Shown here piece after piece: positions 33,815 through 41,733 of a stretch of DNA of 64,000 nt (position 1 is its first letter; each line of letters opens with the position of its first letter). The DNA comes from SURF-21 sp964462595 (GTDB taxonomy: Bacteria > Actinomycetota > Geothermincolia > Geothermincolales > RBG-13-55-18). The notes below the pieces were generated by a model. The model had not been told where the DNA came from. It searched no databases and saw only the letters and a program-made list of their open reading frames with translations. The stretch is taken from contig CAYWXM010000063.1 in NCBI GenBank assembly GCA_964462595.1, positions 62,001 to 126,000 of the forward strand, read 5' to 3'. Made by a program: the position numbers and the translations under genes.

Positions 33815-36800
33815 GGCAGGGCGAAACCGCCGCGCGGACGCTCCGCCTCTGCCCGACCGGGGGCAGCGCGACCTTATCCTGCGCGAGCTGGACCGCAATA
33901 TCCTGGTGGAGGCCGCAGCCGGGACCGGGAAGACCACCAGCATGGTGGAGAGGATGCTGGCCCTGCTGCGCAGCGGCAAGTGCGCGAGCATACACAACAT
34001 AGCCGCGGTCACCTTCACCCGCAAGGCGGCGGCGGAGCTGCGCAGCCGCTTCCAGGTGGCGCTGGAGAGGGCGGTGCGCGAGGCCGAAGGCGAGGAGAAA
34101 GACCGCCTGGAGGAGGCGCTCACCCACGTCGAACAGTGCTTTATAGGAACCATCCATTCCTTCTGCGCCCGCCTGCTCAGGGAAAGGCCGGTGGAGGCCG
34201 GCGTGGACCTCTCCTTCGAGGAGATCGACGAGGAGGCGGACCGGCGCCTGCGCGAGGAAGCCTGGGACACCTTCGCGGCCGGGTTGATCGCGGACGACCC
34301 CCAGCACCTGTTGGAGCGGTTGGGTGGCCTGGGCCTCGGCCTCTCCGACCTGCGCGATGCCTTCGAGGAATTCGCCGACTTCCCCGACGTGGAGCGGTGG
34401 CCCCTGCCGGAAAGCGATATGGAGCCGGAATTCGAGAAAGCCCTCATGGAGCTGCAGCGCTATCTCGCCCACATGGTGGAGATCGCGCCCGGGTTGCCGC
34501 AGGACGCGGGAAACGACACCCTCATCCCCGAGCTGAAACGCCTGCCTCGCATCGTCTCCCATTACGAGGATCTGGGCCGCCCGGACCAGCTCATGGAGGT
34601 CCTCGAGTACTTCGACAAGGGAACGAAGGTAGTGCAAAAGGTATGGAAGCAGGAAGGCCGTTTCAGCGGCGAGGACGCCAAGGAGGAACTGACCGCCTGG
34701 AACGCCTTCCGCGACAAGGTCGCGAAGCCGGCACTGACAGCCTGGCGCGAGAATCGCTATGCCGCGGTCATGCCCGTCATGCTGGCGGCCCGCGACGTTT
34801 ACGACGGGCTGCGCCGGGAGAAGGGCCAGCTCAATTTCCAGGACCTGCTCATGAAGGCCTCGGCCCTGCTGCGGGAGAACCCCGCGGTCAGGCGCTACTT
34901 CCAGGCGCGTTTCACCCACCTGCTGGTGGACGAGTTCCAGGACACAGACCCCATCCAGGCCGAGGTCATCCTGCTGCTCTGCGCCCGCGACCCCGCGGAA
35001 ACCGACTGGCGGGCCTGCGTGCCCAGGCCCGGCTCCCTTTTCCTGGTGGGGGACCCCAAGCAGTCTATTTACCGTTTCCGCCGCGCCGATATCGTCACCT
35101 ACAACGGCACCAGGGAAATAGTCGAGACGAGCGGAGGGCTGGTGTTGTACCTCTCGGCTAATTTCCGCGCCTCCCCTCCCTTGATCGACTGGGTCAACGG
35201 CGTGTTCGAGCCGGGAGAGCCGGCGGGCGGCGAGGCCGGCAGGGCGCTGCTTCGCTTCCCGGCTTGCGACGCGGAGGAATCGCCCCGCTACGTGCCCCTG
35301 GAGGCGGGTAGGGAGGAAGGCGCGGCCGGCGATTTCCGCGGCCTCTACCGCCTGCAGGTCCCGGATGAATACACCAGCAAGGGGCCTGCGATAGAATATG
35401 AAGCCGACTTCATAGCGCGCTTCATCCGTCACTGCATCGACGGCGGGATCACCTTGCCGCGCACCGGGAAGCAGGTGGGGGTGGGCGGGAAAGGCAGGGC
35501 CGAGCCGGATGACTTCATGATCGTGACACGCAACACGGGCCACCTCGCCTCCTACGCCCGCGCCCTGCAGCGCTACGGCATCCCCCACAGGGTAACGGGC
35601 GGATGGGCTCTCAACGAACTGGAGGAACTGCGGCTCTTATATGCCTGCCTGCGAGCGGTGGCGCATCCCGACGACGAGGTGGCCCTGGTGGCAGCCCTGC
35701 GCAGCGAGCTGTTCGGTTTCAGCGACGCCACCCTCTACTCCTTCAAAAGAGCGGGTGGCTCCTTTTCCTATAATGCGCCGCTGCCCGGCGGCCTTGCCGA
35801 GGATCAAGCCGCGGCCTTCGCGGACGCCTTCGGCCGCCTGCGAGGCTATTCCCTCTGGCTTTCCCGCCTCCCCTTCGCGGCCGCCTGCGAGAGAATCGCC
35901 GCGGACCTGGGTCTGCCGGCCCTGGCGGCCGCCGACCGGGGCGGCGACGTGCGGGCGGGAAGCCTGGCAAAAGCCCTGGAGCTGCTGCGCGGCGTGCAAG
36001 CCGAGGCTTGGAGCGCGGCCCAGCTGGTCGAATACCTGGGCAGGCTGGTGGAGCGCGATGAAAAGCACGACGGCATCTCCGTCCTTTCCGGAGCCCAGCC
36101 GGCGGTGCGGGTCATGAACCTGCACAAGGTAAAAGGGCTGGAGGCTCCCGTAGTGTTTCTGGCCGACCCCTCCGGTGAGTTCGACCATCCGGTGACCAGG
36201 CATGTAGACCGTTCCGGAAACGCCATCCTGGGTTACCTCGCCATCTACGGCCAGGGCAAGCGGGGCCGCAAGGGCAGGCTGCTGGCGCATCCTGCCGGCT
36301 GGGAATCCCTGGCGGAGAGGGAAAAGGGCTTTGAGAAGGCGGAGGCGCTGCGCCTTCGCTACGTGGCCGCGACCCGCGCAGGCGCCGCGACCGTCATCAC
36401 CCAGAGGGGCAGGCAGAACGCCTCCAACCCCTGGTGCCATTTCGAGCCTTTTCTAACCGAGGGATGCGACCTCCCCGACCCCGGCCCCCAGTCTCCGCCC
36501 GAGCCGGTCACGCCGCCACCCACGCCGTTGGAGATCGAGAAGGCGGAGACGGATATGCGTTCCCGCCTGGAGGCGGCGTGGAAACCCACGTACGGCGCAC
36601 GCCCGCTTAAGGAATACGCCCTCACCCTGGGGGGGGGAGGGTTGCCGGAAGATATCGCGTGGGAGGAGGCAGGCGCGGGGCTGCCCCCGGTACCGCAAGG
36701 AGAGCACGGCGTGGAATGGGGGGAGGTCATTCACCTGCTGTTGCAGGCGGCGATGTCGGACCCCGCGGCCGGGCTGGAAAGCCTGGCGGCCGCATCCCTC

Positions 36801-37184
36801 ACCGAGGTCGGGCTTCCGGCCTCCCTCGCGGCGCAGGCGGTGGCGCTAGCGCGCTCCGTTACCGCCTCCGATATATGGCGCAGGGCCCTGGAGAGCGACA
36901 TGCGGCTTGTAGAGGTCCCCCTGCAGGCCTTGTGGCAGGAGGACTTCGCCGCTCCCACCATCCTGCGCGGGGCTATAGACCTTGTTTTCAGGGAAGAAGG
37001 CGGCTGGGTGCTGGTTGATTACAAGACGGACCGCACGGGTAGAGGGGGGCTTGAGAAAGCGGCACGCAGATACGCGCCCCAGGTGCGTCTGTACGCGGAG
37101 GCGTGGGAGAAGTGCAGCGGCGAGAAGGTCAAGGAGGCTTTCCTCTATTTCACCAGCGAGGCGGCATTAGTGAAAATACGATAA
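33807..37184 (+). CDS. addA: AddA-like helicase-nuclease (UvrD/RecB family)
   Basis: 1125 residues from ATG 33807, served by GGAGGGCGGCA and overlapping the addB-like stop. SF1 helicase motifs are all visible: EAAAGTGKTTSMVERML (Walker A, about residue 36), VTFTRKAAAELRSR (Ia), LLVDEFQDTDPIQAEV (II, about 370), LVGDPKQSIYRFRRAD (III), YLSANFRA (IV), VRVMNLHKVKGLEAPVVFLA (V) and LRYVAATRAG (VI). The C-terminal nuclease core is RGAIDLVFREEGGWVLVDYKTDR (Asp and Lys of DYKTD near 1070). With the AddB-like partner it should form a heterodimeric RecBCD/AddAB-type enzyme resecting double-strand breaks for RecA loading. No third subunit is present. Confidence 0.92.
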   Translation: MAEAGRNRRADAPPLPDRGQRDLILRELDRNILVEAAAGTGKTTSMVERMLALLRSGKCASIHNIAAVTFTRKAAAELRSRFQVALERAVREAEGEEKDRLEEALTHVEQCFIGTIHSFCARLLRERPVEAGVDLSFEEIDEEADRRLREEAWDTFAAGLIADDPQHLLERLGGLGLGLSDLRDAFEEFADFPDVERWPLPESDMEPEFEKALMELQRYLAHMVEIAPGLPQDAGNDTLIPELKRLPRIVSHYEDLGRPDQLMEVLEYFDKGTKVVQKVWKQEGRFSGEDAKEELTAWNAFRDKVAKPALTAWRENRYAAVMPVMLAARDVYDGLRREKGQLNFQDLLMKASALLRENPAVRRYFQARFTHLLVDEFQDTDPIQAEVILLLCARDPAETDWRACVPRPGSLFLVGDPKQSIYRFRRADIVTYNGTREIVETSGGLVLYLSANFRASPPLIDWVNGVFEPGEPAGGEAGRALLRFPACDAEESPRYVPLEAGREEGAAGDFRGLYRLQVPDEYTSKGPAIEYEADFIARFIRHCIDGGITLPRTGKQVGVGGKGRAEPDDFMIVTRNTGHLASYARALQRYGIPHRVTGGWALNELEELRLLYACLRAVAHPDDEVALVAALRSELFGFSDATLYSFKRAGGSFSYNAPLPGGLAEDQAAAFADAFGRLRGYSLWLSRLPFAAACERIAADLGLPALAAADRGGDVRAGSLAKALELLRGVQAEAWSAAQLVEYLGRLVERDEKHDGISVLSGAQPAVRVMNLHKVKGLEAPVVFLADPSGEFDHPVTRHVDRSGNAILGYLAIYGQGKRGRKGRLLAHPAGWESLAEREKGFEKAEALRLRYVAATRAGAATVITQRGRQNASNPWCHFEPFLTEGCDLPDPGPQSPPEPVTPPPTPLEIEKAETDMRSRLEAAWKPTYGARPLKEYALTLGGGGLPEDIAWEEAGAGLPPVPQGEHGVEWGEVIHLLLQAAMSDPAAGLESLAAASLTEVGLPASLAAQAVALARSVTASDIWRRALESDMRLVEVPLQALWQEDFAAPTILRGAIDLVFREEGGWVLVDYKTDRTGRGGLEKAARRYAPQVRLYAEAWEKCSGEKVKEAFLYFTSEAALVKIR

Positions 37185-37244
37185 GGCATCCGTTTATGTC
37201 ATACTCACTTTGCAACGGCCTGCGACAGATAAGACGGGAATCAA

Positions 37245-37261
37245 AACGCCCGGAGGGCGTT
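37245..37261 (+). terminator. Short perfect stem-loop after addA
   Basis: AACGCCC and GGGCGTT pair around GGA, about 60 bases after the addA stop. It is not followed by a T-run, so it is only a candidate terminator between addA and the acetyltransferase gene. Confidence 0.35.
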
Positions 37262-37370
37262 AACACCGCTTCACGCCCCCGTGATTTCAGGCCTCGTTTG
37301 TCCCGGGCGATATAAAGATTAAACCGACGGCGGGAATAATATCCTCGCTCAGACATGGGAGGGTGCCAGA

Positions 37371-38003
37371 TTGAAAGACCTGATCCGCCCGGCCGTTTGC
37401 GGGGACGCGCCAGAGTTGGCCGAGCTCATGTACCTGGCGGGCAAGAGCCACGTGGAGACCTCCATCTACGACCTCACGTTCCCGGGCGTCATGGAGGAGA
37501 GGCTCTCCAGGCTCGCCGCGCTGTGCACGGCCCAGGCGCGTTCCTGGTATCACTATTCCCATTACCTGGTGAGTGTGGTGGAAGGAAAGGTCGCCGGGTC
37601 GCTCTGCGGGTTCAACGAGCGCGAGGCGGGAGGCAGGCTGCTGCGCGACGCCTTCCTGGAGATCGGTGTTGACCGCGACGAGGGCAGGGCTACGTACGAG
37701 CGCATGCAGCCTTTCCACCGCGTCAACCCCAGGCATTACGAGGACTCGTGGGTGGTCGAGCACGTCGCCGTCTTCCCGCCATACCGGGGCCGGGGCGTGA
37801 TCTCAGAACTCCTGCGGGAGATACTCGAAAAAGGACGCGAGCTGGGTTACAGGTGCGCGGAACTCAACATGCTCATCGGCAACGCGCCCGCGATGAGAGC
37901 TTACGAGAAGGCCGGCTTCGCGGTGGTGGAGGAGAACACCGACGAGGAGTTCCTGGAGATCTTCGGGAGCCCCGGCATGTCGCGCCTTTACATGGAACTG
38001 TAG
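37371..38003 (+). CDS. GNAT family N-acetyltransferase
   Basis: 210 residues with a TTG start at 37371; GGGAGGGTGCC is correctly spaced upstream and the protein opens MKDLIRPAVCGDAPELAELMYLAG, the usual GNAT first strand and helix. The acetyl-CoA loop is in VEHVAVFPPYRGRGVISELLREILEKGRELGY, followed by LNMLIGNAPAMRAYEKAGFAVVEE. Length and motifs match single-domain GNAT enzymes; the acceptor is unknown. Possibly co-transcribed with the following lipoprotein (about 105 bases apart). Confidence 0.85.
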   Translation: MKDLIRPAVCGDAPELAELMYLAGKSHVETSIYDLTFPGVMEERLSRLAALCTAQARSWYHYSHYLVSVVEGKVAGSLCGFNEREAGGRLLRDAFLEIGVDRDEGRATYERMQPFHRVNPRHYEDSWVVEHVAVFPPYRGRGVISELLREILEKGRELGYRCAELNMLIGNAPAMRAYEKAGFAVVEENTDEEFLEIFGSPGMSRLYMEL

Positions 38004-38108
38004 GGCGCGAAAACAACGCTCACGGGACGCGAGGCAGGCCTCCCGGGGTGTAGAATTATAGGATGAAACCGTGATCCGGGCTTTGACCCACGCTGGAAGG
38101 AGGTTGCC

Positions 38109-38663
38109 TTGAAGAAAACCGCCATCATGCTGGTCCTGACGGCGCTCCTGTCCCTTCTGGTCCTCTACGGCGGCTGCGGCGAAGAGGCAAAGAACGGCGG
38201 CTCGGACATCGATGCCGGCAGCGTCGAGTTCGACAAGGGATTCGAGGAGGGGGAAAAGGACGGATACGAGCAGGGGTACGACGACGGGATAAAGGGCGAC
38301 TACGAAACAGGTGATCCGGAAGAGGCGGACGAGGACGACCCCTACGCCCAGGGCTATAACCAGGGCTGGGTTAAAGGATACGAAGAGGGCTACGAGGATG
38401 GCGTCGCAGAGGCTGACAAGACGGATAAGGAGCTGGCCGAGGTGGAGGCGGCCATGCTCGAATTTGTGAAGCAGAACGCCGCTCCCGGCCTGGAGTTCAA
38501 GATCGAGAACATAGTCATCCACGGTGACGAGGCGGCCGGTATCGCCGTATGCACCAGCGAAACGCTGGAATCGCCGTTGGTGTTGATGAAAAAAGGCGCC
38601 TCCGGATGGAACGCCGTAGACTTCGGCACCGGAATCGAGCCCCCCTCCTGGTATCCCTATTGA
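38109..38663 (+). CDS. Putative lipoprotein with GYxxG-type acidic repeats
   Basis: 184 residues, TTG start at 38109 behind GGAAGGAGG. A signal sequence (MKKTAIMLVLTALLSLLVLYGGC) ends in a lipobox-like LYGG-Cys23, so the mature protein is probably lipid-anchored outside the membrane. Residues about 40-100 are very acidic with a four-residue Gly/Tyr periodicity (KGFEEGEKDGYEQGYDDG and QGYNQGWVKGYEEGYEDG). The last 70 residues form a compact domain (ENIVIHGDEAAGIAVCTSETLESPLVLMKKG) that resembles a small stress or binding domain. The family is not recognised; calcium or surface binding by the acidic repeats is only a guess. Confidence 0.7.
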   Translation: MKKTAIMLVLTALLSLLVLYGGCGEEAKNGGSDIDAGSVEFDKGFEEGEKDGYEQGYDDGIKGDYETGDPEEADEDDPYAQGYNQGWVKGYEEGYEDGVAEADKTDKELAEVEAAMLEFVKQNAAPGLEFKIENIVIHGDEAAGIAVCTSETLESPLVLMKKGASGWNAVDFGTGIEPPSWYPY

Positions 38664-38774
38664 TGGGGAAAGTACCGACCTGCTGGTCTTATGTCGATTT
38701 GGTTACCTCGATGTGTATTTCGTGTTACGAATTCCGTACAGAACTAAACCGTTTTTTCCATTGTGCCGAGACAA

Positions 38775-38784
38775 TGTTTAAACA
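38775..38784 (+). promoter_or_regulatory. TGTTTAAACA palindrome upstream of a small ORF
   Basis: A perfect 10-bp palindrome in an AT-rich stretch, preceded by ATTGT-GCCGAG-ACAAT (38760-38775), another short inverted repeat. TATAGC (38791-38796) nearby could be a -10 box for the ORF at 38819. Possible operator, low certainty. Confidence 0.3.
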
Positions 38785-38818
38785 ATTTGTATAGCCTGCA
38801 AAAACGAGGGAGGGACGC

Positions 38819-39016
38819 ATGCAAAACAAGCACACGAAAGGCCTCTTCATAAACTCTTCCTACCGTCGAGCCGGTATTCTCAAAACCCTGCTGCAGGGAT
38901 TGCGGCGCGAGCAGGATACGGAAGAAGCCGGCGACGGCATTTACGAGATCGGCGATAGGGGTTCCTCCTCCGACGAGGATTTCAGATCCCGCATCAGAGA
39001 CGACAAGACAACATGA
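38819..39016 (+). CDS. Small hypothetical protein
   Basis: A 65-residue ORF with an excellent ribosome site (GAGGGAGG, 5 bases before ATG). The product is hydrophilic and charged (RRAGILKTLLQGLRREQDTEEAG ... SSSDEDFRSRIRDDKTT), with a predicted amphipathic helix near residues 16-35 and an acidic/serine-rich tail. I do not recognise a family. The promoter-like AT-rich region upstream supports expression. It could instead be a chance ORF. Confidence 0.4.
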   Translation: MQNKHTKGLFINSSYRRAGILKTLLQGLRREQDTEEAGDGIYEIGDRGSSSDEDFRSRIRDDKTT

Positions 39017-39188
39017 AAAAAGCGGCCAGCCTTTGAGATCCCTGTTCCGCCCGCGCATTTTGCAGTAAGTGGTGGGAACCACCGTTTCCGTGTCTTCGAG
39101 CGCAGCCTGACATCTATCAACCCCCGCATTGAACCTTTTCTGCCCCAGTCCGTCTTAACCTGCGAAGCGAAAGGATTTGGAGGTCGAA

Positions 39189-39356
39189 TTGGACAAAAGT
39201 TACGAGCGAGAGATATACGTAAACCCGGACATGTGCCGGCCCAGCGCGATCAGGTCGATGCTGCCCGTACTCCTCTCGAAGCCTTCCCGGAACGTCGCCA
39301 CGACCGGAGCGATCTACCTTTTTCGCCGCGAACCAGAAGTGAAGCAACCTCGCTGA
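39189..39356 (+). CDS. Small hypothetical protein (TTG start)
   Basis: A 55-residue ORF whose TTG start is preceded by TTTGGAGG at good spacing. The translation begins LDKSYEREIYVNPDMC and ends AIYLFRREPEVKQPR. It is basic, has no clear membrane segment and matches no family I know. The segment before it (39017-39188) contains only a GGTGG-GAA-CCACC stem-loop (about 39072-39084). The good ribosome site is the main support. Confidence 0.3.
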   Translation: MDKSYEREIYVNPDMCRPSAIRSMLPVLLSKPSRNVATTGAIYLFRREPEVKQPR

Positions 39357-39366
39357 GTGTCTTTCA

Positions 39367-39413
39367 GACCCCGTCCCACCCCCGAGTATCCCCCAAAGAT
39401 AAAGGGCGGGGTC
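39367..39413. terminator. Inverted repeat between converging genes
   Basis: GACCCCGTCCC and GGGCGGGGTC pair with one bulged base across a 26-base loop. The structure lies just past the end of the ABC-exporter operon's last (truncated) ORF and after the small plus-strand ORF, so it may terminate transcription from either side. The GACCCC/GGGGTC ends resemble those of the palindromic elements elsewhere in the window. Confidence 0.4.
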
Positions 39414-39528
39414 ACTCGCCCGGCCTGCCCCGCATGTATCCTACGCCCTCCTTGATGTCCTCGAGGGCCACCGCCACGTTGTCTGACTCGTTGATCGCCA
39501 GTGCGTTGGGCTTCGACTGTTCCAGCAT
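39412..39528 (-). pseudogene. Truncated UxaA-like SAF-domain protein
   Basis: A 38-residue minus-strand ORF starting at 39528, 3 bases after the permease stop, with GGGAG upstream. NALAINESDNVAVALEDIKEG is the opening of the SAF domain of altronate-dehydratase small subunits (UxaA family), whose domain normally runs about 90 residues and ends in a GE-V-HVHN region. Here it stops after GYMRGRPGE. It is either a decayed gene or a very short peptide carried at the end of the exporter operon. Confidence 0.5.
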
Positions 39529-39531
39529 CAC

Positions 39532-40635
39532 TTACTCCCAGCGGAAGAAGCGGATGGAAGCGACAAACGCAATGGCCCCCATGGCCACCAGCACCAGGAT
39601 ATCCAGCCACACGTCCAGCAAGCTCGCAGAGTTGATCATCCCCTCGCGCAGCCCATCGCCCAGGTAGTACAGCGGCAGGCACTGCGCTATAACCTTGAGG
39701 GGCGTGGGGACCCATTCCACCGAGAAGAAGATGCCGGAGAGAAACATCATGGGCAGGCCTATTGCCTGCGATGCCAGCCCGGCGCTGCGCATGTTCCTGG
39801 TCAGGGAGGCGACGAGAAAGCCCAGGGCCAGGAAGGAAAGGGCGCCCACGATAACCAGCACCGCGATATAAAGGTAATTGCCGTTTATCCTGAGGTTGAA
39901 GGCAAAGCTGCCGATAGCCAGCAACAGCACCGTCTGCGCCAGGGTGAAAAGGAGCACCGAGACTATGCCCGCGGCGAGAAAGGTGGGTAAGGACAAGGGG
40001 GATACCTTGATGCGGCGCAGTATACCTTTCTCGCGGTAGGAGGCGATCTCCAGGCTGTAACCCGCCAGCCCCCCGAACATCAGCGTCATGGCCAGGATGC
40101 CCGGGACCATGAAATCGATATACTCGAAATCCTCGACGTCCTGGGCCGCCTCCTCGCTAACCTCGATCAGTTCCGGCGCTCCGGACATCCCCTGGCCGAT
40201 CTTCTCCAGGATGCCCCGCAGCGTCGACGAGGTTATCTGGGCGGTTGACATCTCTGACTGGTTGATGACGATAGTCACCTCGCCCTGCTCCCCGGACATC
40301 ACCCGCTCCCCGAAACCCTCGGGGATGATGATAATGCCGTTACGGTCGCCGTCCTTTAAGGCGGCGCGTTCCTCCTCCTCGCTGCCCGTCTCGACTACGA
40401 GGGCATCCTTCATGTTGGGGTCCTCGCTGGTGAAGAACCCTACGATAGCCTGGCTCGCCGGCGAGCCGTCCAGGTCCACCACGCCGATCTGCAGCTTGAC
40501 CTCGCCGCTGGCGCCGAACACGAAGCCCAGGATGACCATGAGCAACACGGGAAAGAGGAACAGCCAGAAGAGGGCCTCGCGCTGCCTGAGGGTCATCTTG
40601 AGATCATAGGCGAAGATCTTGAGGAACTTGCTCAT
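39532..40635 (-). CDS. ABC-2 type transporter permease
   Basis: 367 residues; its ATG at 40635 overlaps the ATPase stop (ATGA). One N-terminal membrane segment (ALFWLFLFPVLLMVILGFVFG), a large extracytoplasmic domain (about residues 45-180), then five more hydrophobic segments (MVPGILAMTLMFGGLAGYSLE, FLAAGIVSVLLFTLAQTVLLLAIG, YLYIAVLVIVGALSFLALGFLVA, GLPMMFLSGIFFSVEWVP, LDIL...AIAFVASI) is the classic ABC-2/YhgE-NodJ-like exporter layout. LSGIFFSVEWVPTPLKVIAQCLPLYYLGDGLREGM is the conserved ABC-2 C-terminal block. Likely exports drugs, lipids or polysaccharide with the adjacent ATPase. Confidence 0.9.
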   Translation of the reverse strand: MSKFLKIFAYDLKMTLRQREALFWLFLFPVLLMVILGFVFGASGEVKLQIGVVDLDGSPASQAIVGFFTSEDPNMKDALVVETGSEEEERAALKDGDRNGIIIIPEGFGERVMSGEQGEVTIVINQSEMSTAQITSSTLRGILEKIGQGMSGAPELIEVSEEAAQDVEDFEYIDFMVPGILAMTLMFGGLAGYSLEIASYREKGILRRIKVSPLSLPTFLAAGIVSVLLFTLAQTVLLLAIGSFAFNLRINGNYLYIAVLVIVGALSFLALGFLVASLTRNMRSAGLASQAIGLPMMFLSGIFFSVEWVPTPLKVIAQCLPLYYLGDGLREGMINSASLLDVWLDILVLVAMGAIAFVASIRFFRWE

Positions 40636-41546
40636 TCCCGAATCCTCCTGCCGGTAATCTTCAGGAAGACGTCCTCCAGGGTGGCCCTCTTCATGTTGAT
40701 GTCTTCGGCTACGACCCCCTTCTCATAGGCCATGGCCACGATGCCGATGAGGGTCTCCTGGGGCACGGACGTGGTCACCGTGTATTCCCCCTCTTCGGCC
40801 TGCAGGCTGACGACGCCGTGCAATCGCTTCACCGTTTCCTCGTCCAGCGGCGGGGTGAGCCGGAAGGTTATGATGCTGTCCGACACGTGTTCGTTGATGA
40901 GTTCGTCGGGCGTGCCCAAGGCGATGATGCTTCCGTGGTCCATTACCGCCACGCGGTCGCAAAGGTACTCGGCCTCCTCTATATAGTGGGTGGTGATAAC
41001 CACCGTCTTGTCCTGGCCGCGCAAGTGCTTCACCATCTCCCAGATGCGGCGCCGGGCCTGGGGATCGAGGCCGGTGGTGGGCTCGTCGAGAAACACGATG
41101 CCGGGGTCGTTTACCAGCGCCAGGGCGATGGACAGGCGCTTGTGCTGTCCCCCCGAAAGCTCGTTCACCCGCGCGTCCGTTTTCTCCTGCAGTTCGGCCA
41201 TGGCCACCACCTCGTCCACGGGGAGGGTGCGGGGATAGAACGCGCTGAAGAGATCGATGGTCTCCCGCACGGTGAGCTCGTCGAAGAAAACGGTAGTCTG
41301 GAGCTGGACCCCGATGATCTCCTTCACCGCCCGGGCTTCCCTGCGCACGTCCAGGCCCATGACCTGGATCTCCCCGGAATCCGGCTCGCGCAGGGTCTCC
41401 ACCATCTCCAGGGTGGTGGTCTTGCCGGCGCCGTTAGGGCCCAGGATGCCGAAGATCTCGTTCTCCCTCACTTCCAGGGTGACACCATCCACGGCCTTGA
41501 TATCGCCGTAGTATTTCCTCAGGCCCCGTATGGTTATCGACGGCAT
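40632..41546 (-). CDS. ABC transporter ATP-binding protein
   Basis: 304 residues from ATG 41546 (GGGAG upstream; an ATG at 41561 lacks a ribosome site). All ABC motifs are present: GILGPNGAGKTTTLEM (Walker A), Q-loop GVQLQ, LSGGQHKRLSIALALVNDP (signature), IVFLDEPTTGLDPQARR (Walker B, D-loop) and VVITTHYIEEAE (H-loop). The C-terminal 80 residues (SDSIITFRLTPPLDEETVKRL and beyond) are the DUF4162-type domain found in DrrA-like exporters. It drives the ABC-2 permease encoded by the overlapping next gene. Confidence 0.93.
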   Translation of the reverse strand: MPSITIRGLRKYYGDIKAVDGVTLEVRENEIFGILGPNGAGKTTTLEMVETLREPDSGEIQVMGLDVRREARAVKEIIGVQLQTTVFFDELTVRETIDLFSAFYPRTLPVDEVVAMAELQEKTDARVNELSGGQHKRLSIALALVNDPGIVFLDEPTTGLDPQARRRIWEMVKHLRGQDKTVVITTHYIEEAEYLCDRVAVMDHGSIIALGTPDELINEHVSDSIITFRLTPPLDEETVKRLHGVVSLQAEEGEYTVTTSVPQETLIGIVAMAYEKGVVAEDINMKRATLEDVFLKITGRRIRE

Positions 41547-41570
41547 GATCACATCTCCCATGCAACGTGC

Positions 41571-41600
41571 CGGTTATCCAAGCATATTATAAAGTAACCG
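41571..41600 (-). promoter_or_regulatory. Inverted repeat around TATAAT, promoter of the ABC exporter
   Basis: CGGTTA (41571-41576) and TAACCG (41595-41600) flank an AT-rich core that on the minus strand contains TATAAT (41591-41586), about 40 bases before the ATPase start. This looks like a -10 element inside a repressor-type inverted repeat. The -35 region is not clear. Confidence 0.45.
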
Positions 41601-41615
41601 TGCGGCTCCGCCACT

Positions 41616-41645
41616 CCGGGTACGTATGCACCCCGGGTACGTATG
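41616..41645 (-). repeat. Two 13-bp direct repeats (CCGGGTACGTATG) 17 bp apart
   Basis: CCGGGTACGTATG occurs at 41616-41628 and 41633-41645, start to start 17 bases, each with a palindromic TACGTA core. They lie immediately upstream of the putative exporter promoter, at a position suited to an activator or repressor binding in tandem. Confidence 0.45.
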
Positions 41646-41733
41646 ACACGACCCCGCTCAAGCCTCGGCCGACCTCAGGAGATGTCCTGCCGTCAACGGC
41701 CAATCCGCCATGTCCTCTCTGAGCCCCGGCGCC

